Assembly (NCBI GenBank): GCA_021234535.1
Contig: CM037845.1
Coordinates: 7,742,143-7,806,142 of the forward strand
DNA length: 64,000 nucleotides
Direction: 5' to 3'
Source: Stichopus chloronotus
Taxonomy: Eukaryota > Echinodermata > Holothuroidea > Aspidochirotida > Stichopodidae
A model generated the notes under the pieces. The model did not search any database and had not been told where the DNA came from. It saw only the letters and a program-made list of their open reading frames with translations. Each line of letters begins with the position of its first letter. Position 1 is the first letter of the stretch. The position numbers and the translations under genes were made by a program. Positions 12,880-31,500 of this stretch are shown in pieces.

Positions 12880-13566
12880 CTTGTAGTATTCAACCGAAAC
12901 TTGGTAGGTCAGTAGCCCTTATGTGGGGGTAGCTCGATATATACAAATGACATGGATAGGGTGCAAAAATGCTCTGAAAAAAAAAGTGTTTCACGATCTC
13001 CTACTAGACGATAAGTCTGATGAACTTCAAACTTGGTGAGTGGGTGCCTGGGTGTGAGATGTAATTTTCGCCCGACTAATGACGTCACAGGTCAAGGGTA
13101 AAGAACATGATTGCTGTAACGCATAACACAGTGTTAGGTGGAGGTAGTACATGGTGTCAACATAACTTTTACACGTTTGCCTTTCCATGAATGTGCCACG
13201 GTATTTCAACCTATACAACCAGTTCTGGGCTGAGTCTTTTCATCTGGTAGCAATGTCATTTCCCGTGCGTTGATAATACCTTCACTCAGTATATGTTTAC
13301 AACGTATTCATATAGATCTACTGCGCAATTGTTCAAGAGCTCGAGATGTTTACGCACTGTGAAGAAAATATTGCGCCACGCATAACGCGCTTTTCACCGC
13401 ACTCAAAGGATCCACAGTGACAGGGCGTGCGGATGTGAGGAATACTCTGAAGCTCACGCGTTTTCTGGGAATATTTTTGAAGCACGCTCGATATCTGGAC
13501 ACGTGTGCACGCGCATGCAGGTATTTGTGCCGTTCGACGCTTACGCTGTGTATTGCAGTACTGTAA
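12880..13566 (+). repeat. Dispersed repeat, copy 1 (related to 55.1-56.3 kb)
   Basis: From CACGATCTCCTACTAGACG near 12991 through AAACTTGGTGAGTGGGTGCC, ATGACGTCACAGGTCAAGGG, TTTACGCACTGTGAAGAAAA and ACACGTGTGCACGCGCATGC, this sequence aligns by eye in the same order and orientation with 55790-56320. It has no coding potential. The repeated AAACTTGGTGNGTNGGTGCC and GACGTCANAGGTCAAGG words mark the family. Its right end abuts MITE copy C. Confidence 0.75.
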
Positions 13567-13568
13567 CA

Positions 13569-14210
13569 TTAAAGGGGAAATCAAGATTTATTGTCACAAT
13601 TTATTTCACTACAATTCCCCACCGGTATCGTATACGATGAGTTATAACTAACAAATATGATCAGGATTATCTCAAAACATGTGGACAATTTCGAGAAACG
13701 AGTCAAATTCGCAAAAAAATCGGTGAAGAACTCCGAAAGTCTGTAACATCCATATTCATCGTATCAAATATGAATATTCAATACTATCGCCTTTTCAAGG
13801 TATGAGAAGGTGGGGCTTCCTATTTAGTACAGTAAACAAAACATCAAACGAACAGTTTCATACGTAGCCTATACGTGTGCTGTATGTATCATCCACTATC
13901 ACTAAACTATTGTTTACTTAGCATTGCGCAATGCAATTAGGTTACGTTTATTCATGTAACGTCATTATCAGTCTTACGCTGTGATTGGTCATTGTATAGA
14001 GGAGGCTGTCTTGTCTTGTACACGAACATTTATTTTTTGTACCCGACAAATATGAAGAGTTCTCATTCAACAGTAAGTAACGTAATAATTACCGTTTCTT
14101 CTAACTTCAAACACCTCCCCAACGTCTCCATATTTCGGTGAACAATCAGTTTAGAAAGAAAAATCAACTAAAGGTGAATTTTCTCAGTCAAATCCTGATT
14201 TCCCCTTTAA
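13569..14210. mobile_element. TTAA-bounded MITE (copy C)
   Basis: The left end reads TTAAAGGGGAAATCAAGATT and the right end is the reverse complement of TTAAAGGGGAAATCAGGATT, ending at 14210. The 642-nt body is non-coding and lies directly next to the dispersed repeat at 12880-13566, so it probably inserted at the edge of or into that repeat. Confidence 0.75.
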
Positions 14211-16565
14211 GTAACTTGAATGTCCACAACGAGCTATCCTGAATTACTGATGAAGTATATACAGCTCAGCGATCTTCTGGAGAATGGGTATATGCAAAAC
14301 GGGAGGGATGAGATTTGCAACTCCGTGGATTTCCCACTTGTTAAATTTGTACTTTTGGAAAAATAGCTACTGATAGCAATATATATATATATATATTCAA
14401 ATTTGTAACCAATACATCCGGTAGACTTGGCGAATGTTCTCTCACAGAAATGACACAAAATAGCAAAGTCATCAAGGTCAGTGAAAAACTACTAACGCAT
14501 CTCATTATTTCACGTGGGATGTCAAACGATGCTTACGTTCAATATGTTAAGATATCTTCCCGTCAGTAATGCGAACATTTTTCACTTATTTCGCGCTTTA
14601 ATTAAATTAACTTCGGTGACCTTTCAAAGTGGAATCGCATGTCGAAATGTGTTGTTAAAGTATCGGTTGTTTGAGGAATGCAGACAAAACAAAGAAAAAA
14701 TGAACTTCAAAGAGCTTCTATGAAATCATTATAGCCATGTTTCATTGTTACAGTGTTGCCATGTATCGAAGGAAGATCAAAAGACAATCGACATTGCACC
14801 AAGTGGAAAAAAAAAAAGGTCGGATGGACAAAATCGATATAAAGTCATTGTTTGTCATCTATAGTATAAATTAATAAACAGAGTGATAAATGAAGAGGAG
14901 AGAAACAGACAGACAGATAGATTGACAGACAGTATGAGAGTGGGCGGTGGCAAGTCGTAGTGAAGGACAAATAATGTGACATTTTATAGATTGAGTTACC
15001 GTTGAAAATATTCCATAAACATTTCTGTGTTATTGATTATTGATTGATGGTATGTGCATTGAATATCCGTACGATTCAGTATCTATCGTACATTCTACTT
15101 TCATTGTATACGGTATATGATACATACATAAGCTATGTATTTAAAATGGCTGACTACTAAGTAACGATATGGTAATTCAAGAAGCTTTTATATTGTGCCT
15201 CCCAGGAGAAAAGTACAAATGAACAGAAGTACTGAAGTAACGCACAATGACAACGCCTTTCGTTCTATTTAAAGGGGCACTTATAGAGAAGGAAGCACGG
15301 TGGTTGAGTCTCTTTTGGGGTGACTAGATCACCCTTATTCTTTTTTGAAAGCAAAGAAATTAGCTTAACGTTTATTGATTTCCACAGATATTTAAAAGTT
15401 ATTTAGAAATAATTGTGACTTTTTACTTTAAAAAAATTGCTCACATTAGTGACATGTTGATCTGGAGGACGTGAGGGTAAGAGGCCTCCCTGACGTTATA
15501 TGAATGTTCTGACCCCACATTTTTCGGAGAGGTTGAGGCCGGAGCATGATGGGTAATATAATCCAAATATGGCCCAATTAAAATTTATTTGCCACTGGAG
15601 AAGAGCAAAATTTCATAAAACATTGAGGGTTTGTTCTATTTATCGGTGAAAGCCATATCTCAATGGTATACTCTGATTAGAAGTTATTGTGATGTAAATA
15701 AACATCTATATGGTAGTGGCATATTGCATTAAAATAGTTCTTTTTAATCTTGAGGCACCTGGAAATATTTTTTTGGCCGGACCTGCTTTTCTTCAAACAG
15801 AAAATCGTGAGTTATGAAGATGATACTGGTGTGTGTCTTAAGTGCTCGCAGTAAAAAAAAAAGGAAGAAGAAACTAAAAACAATAATTGTTTTTCCGAAA
15901 GGTGATCTGTTTACTTATTTTGAGAAGTACCGTATTTGAGATTGTGGAAAGAAAAAGAAATAATTTAGAGTAGTTGAGATGCTGCTTGTAGTCGTTGTGT
16001 TTTAAGTTTCATTGCTAAAATTATGAGAGGTTATGGTGGGGTCTGCACCTCCGGGAGTATGGGCGAGGAAAACAGTTCTTCATAAGTTAATATTAATATA
16101 GACGGGAATATCATTGTATATTTAAAGCCCACTGGCCTTAGAGTAGATATTTTAGTTGACGCGTCGCTCATGAATCGATATAACATCTCACCCACAGTCA
16201 GAAGGCAAATTTACTTCCAAATACCTTCAACGAATGTTTTAATAAATCAATAAAGATCACGAAAGACGGACTGCAAGTCACAACTGAAAGTTTGTGTCAA
16301 TATTTACTGATGATCAACAACAGTAAAGGTTAAACAAGTTTTATCGGAAAAAGAATGTGTTGATGAAAAACTTTAATAAATGACAAAAATGTAAGACAGT
16401 GTCCGCCCTCCTGTCCCGTGCACATTATTATCGACTAAAATTGAAACTATTGATTAATTTTCACCGGGAACATTGTACACTTGGAAAAGTTAATTGCAGT
16501 CCGTAAGACGTCACGACATCTAGGACATCACGTTGAATACAGACCATTACAGGTGAAGGTTACTA

Positions 16566-16661
16566 ACACTGTATATATATGTATATATACAGTGTCAGTA
16601 ACACTGTATATATATATATAGGCTATATATATATATATATAGGCTATATATATACAGTGCA
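16566..16661. repeat. Nested (TA)n palindromes flanked by ACACTG/CAGTGT
   Basis: ACACTGTATATATATG followed by TATATATACAGTGT forms a near-perfect 30-nt palindrome at 16566-16595. Immediately after it, a second ACACTGTATATA...GGC...GGC...TATACAGTGC block forms another. Such sequence can extrude as a cruciform. No function is claimed. Confidence 0.8.
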
Positions 16662-17708
16662 CTCAGTTACAGTTTTTCTCACAATTTGATTTTTTGTTCT
16701 TCTAACGTGAAAAAGAAAAACATACATTGCCACCGGTTAGCCAGCCGTTCGTAACTACGTTCAGTTTAAGAAGCTACGTTTTTATTGTAAGTTAGGTTGC
16801 GATTGCTTCTTGTGGAGCAGCTCTCCGTTCTAATATAATTAATATAATATTCTAATATTTTCACATGTTGTTGTTAACTTGTTTTAAATATTGAAAGTCT
16901 TCACATAGTCTTCACAAGATACTGCCGTCCCATATGGTCCTATATCGTCTCAAATCGTGACAAATGCTGCCACATGACCCCATTGCTCACTCGGACCAGG
17001 GAGGTGCTAGAAACGAAGTCACCAGTTTCTTTTTCTCTGTCAGTCTCTAAAATAGATAAACTAGGTTTTGATACATTCACTTTGTTGAAGATGCCCTACC
17101 TGACACAAAGTCTTATCCATGTACATGAATTTTCATTCTTATAGTAAACTGATGTTATACCTGAAATATGCCGTACCTGTTCTATTTTGTGTCTTTCGTT
17201 ACTTTTCAATACTAAGTTTTGTGCTACGTACATCGACTATGTGATACTGCTTTACGTAGCACGTGTCAATATTAACAATGGCAACAATAAAAACAAAAAG
17301 GGCTAAAATATGCGACAAAAGGCTGTATTGTCTACTGTCGGTTATAAAGAGTTCATTAAATTAGAAGTAGGACCTATTAAATGGCCAATATATACCGGTA
17401 CATGCACACGTATCTAGTCTAACACGGACGTACTCATCTGCATATCGCAGCCATCAGACAATGAAACACAGCTCTACTGAAACGGCAATTTTACTGTTGC
17501 CATGGTGCCACGTTGTAAATTAGCAATGTTCCAGTTGTTTAGTATGTCCTTTGTGTAACTAAAACAATTGGCTGCACCTTCGATCATTAAAAAATAACCC
17601 GCTTTTGTGCTCGTCTTACATACTATTACGATCTTGTAGCTTTACTGTGGGTAAACTACACAGTCGTTAAGATATCAAGAACGCCTAGCTTGTCTGCTGT
17701 CAGCCCTC

Positions 17709-17729
17709 GTGTGTGTGTGTGTGTGTGTG
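17709..17729. repeat. (GT)n microsatellite
   Basis: A pure GT run of about 21 nt in the intergenic spacer. Confidence 0.9.
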
Positions 17730-18906
17730 ACTGTGGTCACCATGCTGGGAAGGATCCTGTGAGCAGTAACGTTTCCATATATGTCGGCTGTACATGTGGC
17801 CCACAAAGTCAGTACATTATAATACGGTATCGAAGTTATTCACTTCTGTGAATGGGTCATTATGCCCACGCGGAGCATTCTGTGGTATCAAAGCAATAAA
17901 CAACTTACATGCGTCTATCTTCCGAAGATGTACACTTTACTGGAAAAAGACAAGTATAAGATATCAGATAAAAAAGAGTCAAGCAGGGAGCAAGCAGTGC
18001 ACGCTTTTTTGTTTACTTATTCTAGAAACATTTTATGACTGGCTTAGATCGACGATGCAGTCATCTGAAAATTTGTCAGGGGTGCCCTACTAAATATTGA
18101 GGTATAGTATAGCAGATACTAAGCTACACAGTCGTGATTAAAAAAAAAAAAAAAAAGACTCGACAAGGAATGTACCCCCGACCTAGATTAAAAGTCCTAT
18201 GCGACTTGAGTTATAGACGCTGGTTGGTTAAACATTTCTCTCTGGAAAGCAACCTTTTTTACATCTGAAGATACACGATCCTGAAGGGGATCGACCTGCT
18301 GATTCGGGGCTTGGTGATGTCTTTAATTATTGGAGTGGACAATTGACTTCGTCTTCTTGTCTAACGACAGCTAAAGGCTTAAATGTGTTTCGGTCGAATA
18401 TTTTGTGAACCCTTCCATGTCCCCGTGGGAAGTGCTTTGTTATTAGTTTGTGGGAATGAAGCCTAGAAAGATTCAAAGCAAGTTGTTCTTGGTAAGGCAG
18501 TTGCAAGTATTGCATGACTCTACCTGAGCCTAGTTAAATAACGGGTGAAGGGCTAAGGGGGGGGGGGGGGGCAAGGAAAAGTGGTGTTGTTGGAGAGAAA
18601 AATGGTGATTGTGAACCTTTGACGCCCCCCAGAGATCATGAATCGCGTGCAGACTGTTCATTAAGGACTTTCCACGGTAAAAAATGTCTCGAGAGGCGCA
18701 GCTTCTACAGTAAGACGTAGTTGAAACTATTTATCCACAAGTGGCTAGTTCCCCAAGGTTAGGTTGGACCTGACGTCATGACTTGAAATCATTTGGATAC
18801 CTCGTAACTTATACCTCGTAACTATTGTTGTTATCATTATCAATGTCATTATTGTTATCATTGTTACGATTATTATTGACTATGTCTTGATCTGTATACT
18901 TTAACC

Positions 18907-25369
<6,463 letters not shown>

Positions 25370-25394
25370 ACGTCATAATTGACGTCATGAGTCA
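25370..25394 (+). promoter_or_regulatory. CRE/AP-1-like cluster ahead of the receptor start
   Basis: TACGTCA (25370-25376), a full CRE palindrome TGACGTCA (25380-25387) and an abutting AP-1-like TGAGTCA (25388-25394) lie 60-90 nt before the start codon. Such sites bind CREB/ATF and bZIP factors. This is consistent with a promoter, but a good splice acceptor (pyrimidine tract then TTTACACAG, ending at 25424) lies just downstream, so the region may instead be the end of a 5' UTR intron. Confidence 0.35.
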
Positions 25395-25446
25395 TGCTTC
25401 CCTTCTGTCTATCCGTTTACACAGAATTCAAAAACCGGACGCTTAG

Positions 25447-25530
25447 ATGAAAAACTATGGCCTCCAATGGACACACATTGTCACTGGTATTCATCATCCT
25501 TCTCTCTATCGGAGTCACGCTTGCCGTTAG
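25447..25530 (+). other. Upstream open reading frame overlapping the receptor start codon
   Basis: An ATG at 25447, in another frame and 10 nt before the receptor ATG, opens a 27-codon frame that runs across the start and ends with TAG at 25528-25530, inside exon 1. Its context (T at -3, A at +4) is weak, whereas the receptor ATG at 25457 has A at -3 and G at +4. Leaky scanning past it is expected; an effect on translation is inference. Confidence 0.5.
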
Positions 25531-25532
25531 AG
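25457..25532 (+). CDS. RXFP1-like: Receptor exon 1: signal peptide
   Basis: ATG at 25457 in strong context (A at -3, G at +4) starts MASNGHTLSLVFIILLSIGV and continues TLAVR, a short polar head, a hydrophobic core of about 14 residues and a small-residue cleavage zone, as for a signal peptide. The exon ends in AG|GTAAGT, phase 1. Its one extra base G joins AG of exon 2 to give Glu 26. A 5' UTR start is not determined; the acceptor-like TTTACACAG ending at 25424 suggests this exon may begin at 25425. Confidence 0.78.
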
Positions 25533-28500
25533 GTAAGTACATTTTCATAATAATTCTAATTATTTCGAATTTCCTTAATTTCATTTAACGTTCTTGGCCT
25601 TGACCTTCGCTCCCCGGAACGCATTTAACGGGATGAAAAAAAAAAGTTCCATCAACCTCCGGCGTGGATCAAAAGGAAGAATATTAAATTTTACCGGATT
25701 TTATTATTAAGAAGATTACAAACGAAATTGAATAATGAATCGTTCGTTGTAGTTATAGACAAAGTATGACCTCTGAGTTTGGTGAGGTACAGCAGTGGAG
25801 GAGTAAATAGAACAATGATCTATAAACGATAATAGTCATCTCAATAAAGAAACAAGATGTCACGGAATCAACCAGAACCCTATAAAACTATGAGCAAATA
25901 AAATAGATAAAATTCCTTATAAAACTAAAAGAAGTAGTATCTATGACGTCATACGACATATCCATTTCTCAAAGGTGGCAACATCCGACGATAACACCAG
26001 TTCTCTGTTGATAGACCACATAGCCTACAATAAGAGTTATGTTAAATGCAATTTATTTATTACCGATTGCAGTGGAAAAGAAAAAAAGATTATCCTCACA
26101 GTCAGACGGACAGGTTAGAAGAATTGTTGTAAAATTTCTCTCCAAAAGGAGAGAAATCTGAGAACACAAAAATTACAACCTTCATTTTTTTGTGTAGTCC
26201 AGATCATACATATGGCGGCGAAGCAAGTTTTTGCTCTTCTTTGGATCTCTACAAGGAATGGCAAGAGGAGAAGAGGGTGGGCGAAAGGAGGAGAGGGTGG
26301 GCGAGGGGTGGAAGTGTAAAATGGCTTAGCTTTGATCACCTAAGCTTTGTCACGTGGTGTGAAGTCTTGGTTCGCATGGCTGGTTCTCGAGAGTAAAAGT
26401 AGATTTACAAAAATGTTTTAAATAAAGTGGTTTGTACATTAAACAACCAGCTGTACAGATATTCAAGGTAGTCCCTTCTCTCATTCTCCTATACCCTTGT
26501 AGCAGTTGCACATACATATGTAATGAATGAACATGAAAGAATATGTAATTTGATCTAACTTTAAGAATATATATATATTCTTATATAGAGAATATATATA
26601 TATAATATATTTTCTCTCTTCCTTATTGTTATTGTTATTTGTTATTTCTGTGATATCGTTAGAATGCTTGCATTGTATACAGCTTCATTACTAGCCCACG
26701 GATAAACATTCTAAATCCATTTAAGTCGTCCCTCGGGAATCACAAATTAAAGTAAGTATTTCTAGTTGTATTATATTATTTCAAACGAACACACCATGGC
26801 CTTTCTTATATTTCACTCAACTGCTGATGGCTTAAACAACAGGGCTATATGGAACAGTATTCATTTATAACCAGTCGTCCAAACCTGTCCTTTACGATCG
26901 CTTTATTTATTGATTTAAGGTGCTTAATCTTTAAGCATTTGAAAAAAATCGTCACCAACAGGAAATCAAATTAAAACAAGACATTTAATATTTGAGTTGA
27001 GATCTTAATTTCGAGTCCATCGATGTGAAAATTTAAAAAAAAAATATATTCGTGTATCAAAACATGAATAGGAAAGCATTTTAGAAACATAATTCAATTA
27101 CTTGGTTTGGAGTTAAGCATTTCTTGGGCCTAAAATATGAATCAATAACAAGGTAACAAGAAACCTACGAGTGTGAGTGAAAACGTTTGTCACTTTTGTA
27201 ACCCAGTTTTTCGATTTTTGAATTTATAGAACTCTTTTTTATTATTATTCCTTGAATTGGTCTACGCTTCACCGTATACGCATTGCCGTATTATACGAAT
27301 ATTAAGATGTTTGTTGTTTTCCAGGGGTCAAAATATAAATATTGGAATTTTAAAATGTCTCAAGATGAACTGGAAGTTGCAAGCCACGAGTGTTTGCAAT
27401 CTTCCCGATTCACCGAGAGCACGTTGTTTAAAGCAGTTGGATGCTATTAGAGGATGCTTTTCGTCTGCTTAAAGAAGCACCGGGTTAATTGCAAATCGTG
27501 ACTATATGAAACCTAACAGAACTTATGATGTTCTACCAAATAGGAAAACATATGAATTGATGTAGCCACTATACCTGTGACCTAAGTGGTCTTTGTGCCA
27601 ACGTAGCTTCAGGTTTTTATAATTCGCGAAGTAAATTAGTAAATGAACCCGGTGTAAAACCATCGACCTCATGTTTGTAGAGAAGAAAAGATTGAAAGAA
27701 TGATATGTTAAGGACGGGGAGACGCCATGACATCATTACAAGGAGATTGGTAGACGTGACCAACTGCTGGAGAGTTTTTTCTTTTGTTTGTCTAGGCTTT
27801 CTTCAAATGAGCCTAGAAGTAGTTTGAGTGCAAACTAGATGAATTCTCAACAACTTTGAACTAAACATTACATCGGTTGACACAGAAAGGCAAATTTCAA
27901 CTTTTCTTACGTGTACGGAGTCCATTTTCATGGATTAAAACTTTAAAATTAACATTTGCGTTTTCCTGTAGAAGTGGGAATCATTGTTCAAATTTTCAGC
28001 TTCACAATTAATTTTTAGTAATAGCCTTTGGGGGAAACACTTCTTTGAAAAAAAGAAATTAAAAACCTCACAAAAAATTGAGATCTCCCTTACAACGACC
28101 GGTCTTTATTTAGTCACGGTGACTAAATAACTCCAGTTACCTCACGCATGGATGGTGTTGACAACAAAACACAATTCAACAACAAATTCCGCCCGTGTAT
28201 GTATCGACCAACTGAACCAAATCCAGTTCTGCTTTACCTTAAGTCGATCTTATCTTTGTAACCTCCTCGATGTTTTAGATTTTATCAACCTGACTGTTTT
28301 AGCAGCAGGTAACTGCCAGAAGTTTTTATATCCCTGGCACCGTTCACATTACATGGTTGAATACATTGCGTAACCTCGTATGGTACCTTAATCTCTTTTT
28401 ATTCATTTTCAGTTGGTGTATGTCAGCTCACCGGAAGACCGATGACTTTCAAATTGTTTTCAGACATTCGTTATTGTCGTCAATTAATTAATGGACATCG

Positions 28501-31500
28501 TTTACCTTATATCAGCATCTCATTTTTTGTCCACTGCCAATGCGCCCTCATTTTGTTCTATACATGAGGACTTATAATCGCTACATAAGTCTCTGTATAT
28601 GTTCTGTGCCACCTTTAATTAATCAACTGTATGAGGCTTTCAGTCAGACCAGGAAAGTGTTTTGCCTCTATAGCTTATCTCCCGACCATCACCTCGTGAC
28701 ATGAAAACATTCTCTACTGTCTTGTTAACCTTTAGTTTCTTCTCTTCATTACTTCACCGCTGAACCGATACTCTACTTTCTTCCCTTCTCCTCCACTATT
28801 AATAAGTTGACCAGCGATAATCGACCCATGAGTATATGCAATCTTTGTCACAAATGCATGCAATTTGAGTACATGCATACACATCTTACACCTGTAACGA
28901 AATACATACAGCATATACAATATACACCATATTTAACTTTCAGTCTTTTGAATAAATGCATACAAATACCTATCATTCAGCAACCCCGTGCTCGTGACTC
29001 TCAACCTGCACGTACTGGCTACTTAATCTAGGAAGCACTGCAACATAATTTTTTTTCTACAAATACATACATATACTTATAATTTAGGTAAATTCATGCA
29101 ATATTGTGTATGTGACGCGCTCAACGAATTGCCTACATACATGCACGCATGAGCTGACATATACCACTCCATTTTGTGGTATATGACGATAGTAGCCTAC
29201 GATAAGGGGAAGGTCTTCCGTAACCTTTAGATCAATGCAAACCAAAAAAAAAAAAAAAATCGATTTGATTTTTGTTTACATGTAGACCATATTCTGGTAA
29301 CGTCGTTCAGTAGACCTCAATTAAAAATACAGAACAAATTACGTCACCGGCTGCTTTATCTAATTATCCGTATTTCATATGGTTTCTCCTTGGTATCATG
29401 TTTGGTGTGTCAAGATTCCAAGAACTGCGGACGTTTTTTTTTTTAATTTTTTTTTATTTTTTGTATTGCCAATCAAGATTCGGTATTCTTCGGTGGTGTC
29501 AACACATCTTTTGTATGTGTCGATGATAATGTCTCTACTGTCAAACCGATAGTGAGGATTCGGCCCGCCAGGGAACGGACATACAATATGTAATATTCAG
29601 AGTTGAATATGTTTGTCTCTATTCACATTGTGGTCAACTTAGTATCTTGAAGATAATTGCACTCCGTCAGTGCTTGTTTATATAGCTGTATTGTGTTGAT
29701 ACTTGTCAGTAAGTTACCTTTTATTTATACTTGCCTGTAGCCACACTGCATACCGACGTTCGGACCATCACAATATTGTACTGATTCTTGTCAAGATGCT
29801 CCATTACATCAGTTGTTTTTTTCCTATAGCATTATGCTAGTTCTTATCCCTCACTAGTTTTTTTTTTTTAATATAGCTTGCGGTGTAATTTTAGGGGATT
29901 TTCTCTTTGTTTTGTCCTCTTCTAACAAGAAACGATAAATTAATTCGTGAAAGCATAGAACCACGGATGTTTCGAAATGGCCACATGTGGCAGATATGAA
30001 CGTCCTTGACGTTAGGGCGAGAGGCCTTTATAAATAGTCAGTAGATACATTGTACAGATACTAATGAATATTGTCTTAGGATAGATATATCGTTCTTTCT
30101 CGTATTAATATCTGGCTAAGCTTCATGTTATATATACTTGTCAGCAGCTACACTGCATTGATAATACCCGTATTTATCTACATTGCATTAACTTGATTAC
30201 AGCATAATATTAATCTCACAAGCCCCCCCCCCATGTAAAAATGATCTCGCAGCGTATGACTTAAGTATATCGGAGGTACGGTAATTAATATGTCAAAAAT
30301 GGGAATAGAAATTGAATAAATTCCAAAGTCGTGGACAGGTGAAAGACCTCAAACGACTTACAATTTGAGAAATAAAAATAAAAGAGAGACGACAGTCTTA
30401 TGAAACAACATATATCAGGGTCGTATTTCCAATTTCCTAATTTCTCTACATTTAAGACCGTGTATGAAATTGAATATGACAGAAACGTCTTTTAGTGTCC
30501 TTAATATTACAATGACCGCTCATATTGGTACGGAAATTAAGTTTCAAGATTATTTGAAGAAACCTGTCACATTTTTTTTTTAAATCTGTAGGGAGTCTCT
30601 CAGATTTAAGTTTCAAACTTTTGGAACTAAAAATTTGCTTCATTGCGTTCAAGAACTCTGTCCTCTTTTGTGTCTGTCAATGCCTTGTTTTTGTTTCTTC
30701 AAAATAACTTTATTTCAGACCATGGGGAATTTTTACCTTTAAATGGAATCCCTTATTTATTTATTTTTGTTTTGAACGTCAATTCCCTCAGATGGGGAGA
30801 TTAGGCCATAGTGGTTACTCTATTTTCATAAATTATGCGTAATAAGATTAAGTTCCGTAACTTATTAATTTAGTCGTTTGCGCGGATCATGGAAGCTTCA
30901 ATTTGATTATCACAGGTAACCGGGTTACTTCCAGTTTTTATCTCATTATGGAATCTGTAAGCCATCCAACCATCACACAAGAATGTTGGCCATTGTGCGC
31001 AATCCTTCCTAATTGTGGCAGGAGACAGAGAAACACAGGTGGAAGACAAAGAAAATGTGATAAGTAAAATTTGGAAACGATCGAGTGCAAAGTTGGAAAA
31101 TTGTTCAAGGAATCGAATTTTCTTCTAGAGACTATGGCTTGCGATTCGTTGAACTTAGTATTTTAAATAGTATAACACGATTATCGAACCTTATCGAGTT
31201 TAGTTAAATGCTTGAATTGTGTTCACTGAGTAGAACTGACCATTTCCTGAGAGATAAGCTTACAATAAAACGACATTATAAGGTCACATCGCAGTGGCAT
31301 TAATAGCGAAAGGATGCCTCACTTGCCAATGTACTTTGGATTTGACTACATCGCAAAGTTTTCTCTCTTTTAAATGGGAACATTGCTACTCGATTAGAAT
31401 CAACACAGACCACACAAGCGGCATTTTATTTTTGAAAGGCTGTTTCCAAAAGAAAAGTAAATAAAAGGTGTTTGCATAGATTATAGCTACACGCATGCGC

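Noticed and set aside
18327..18515. Minus-strand open frame with a protein-like segment (HGRVHKIFDRNTFKPLAVV)
   Set aside because: Looks less random than most and may be a transposon remnant, but I cannot tie it to a known family, and it has no start, splice or flanking support.
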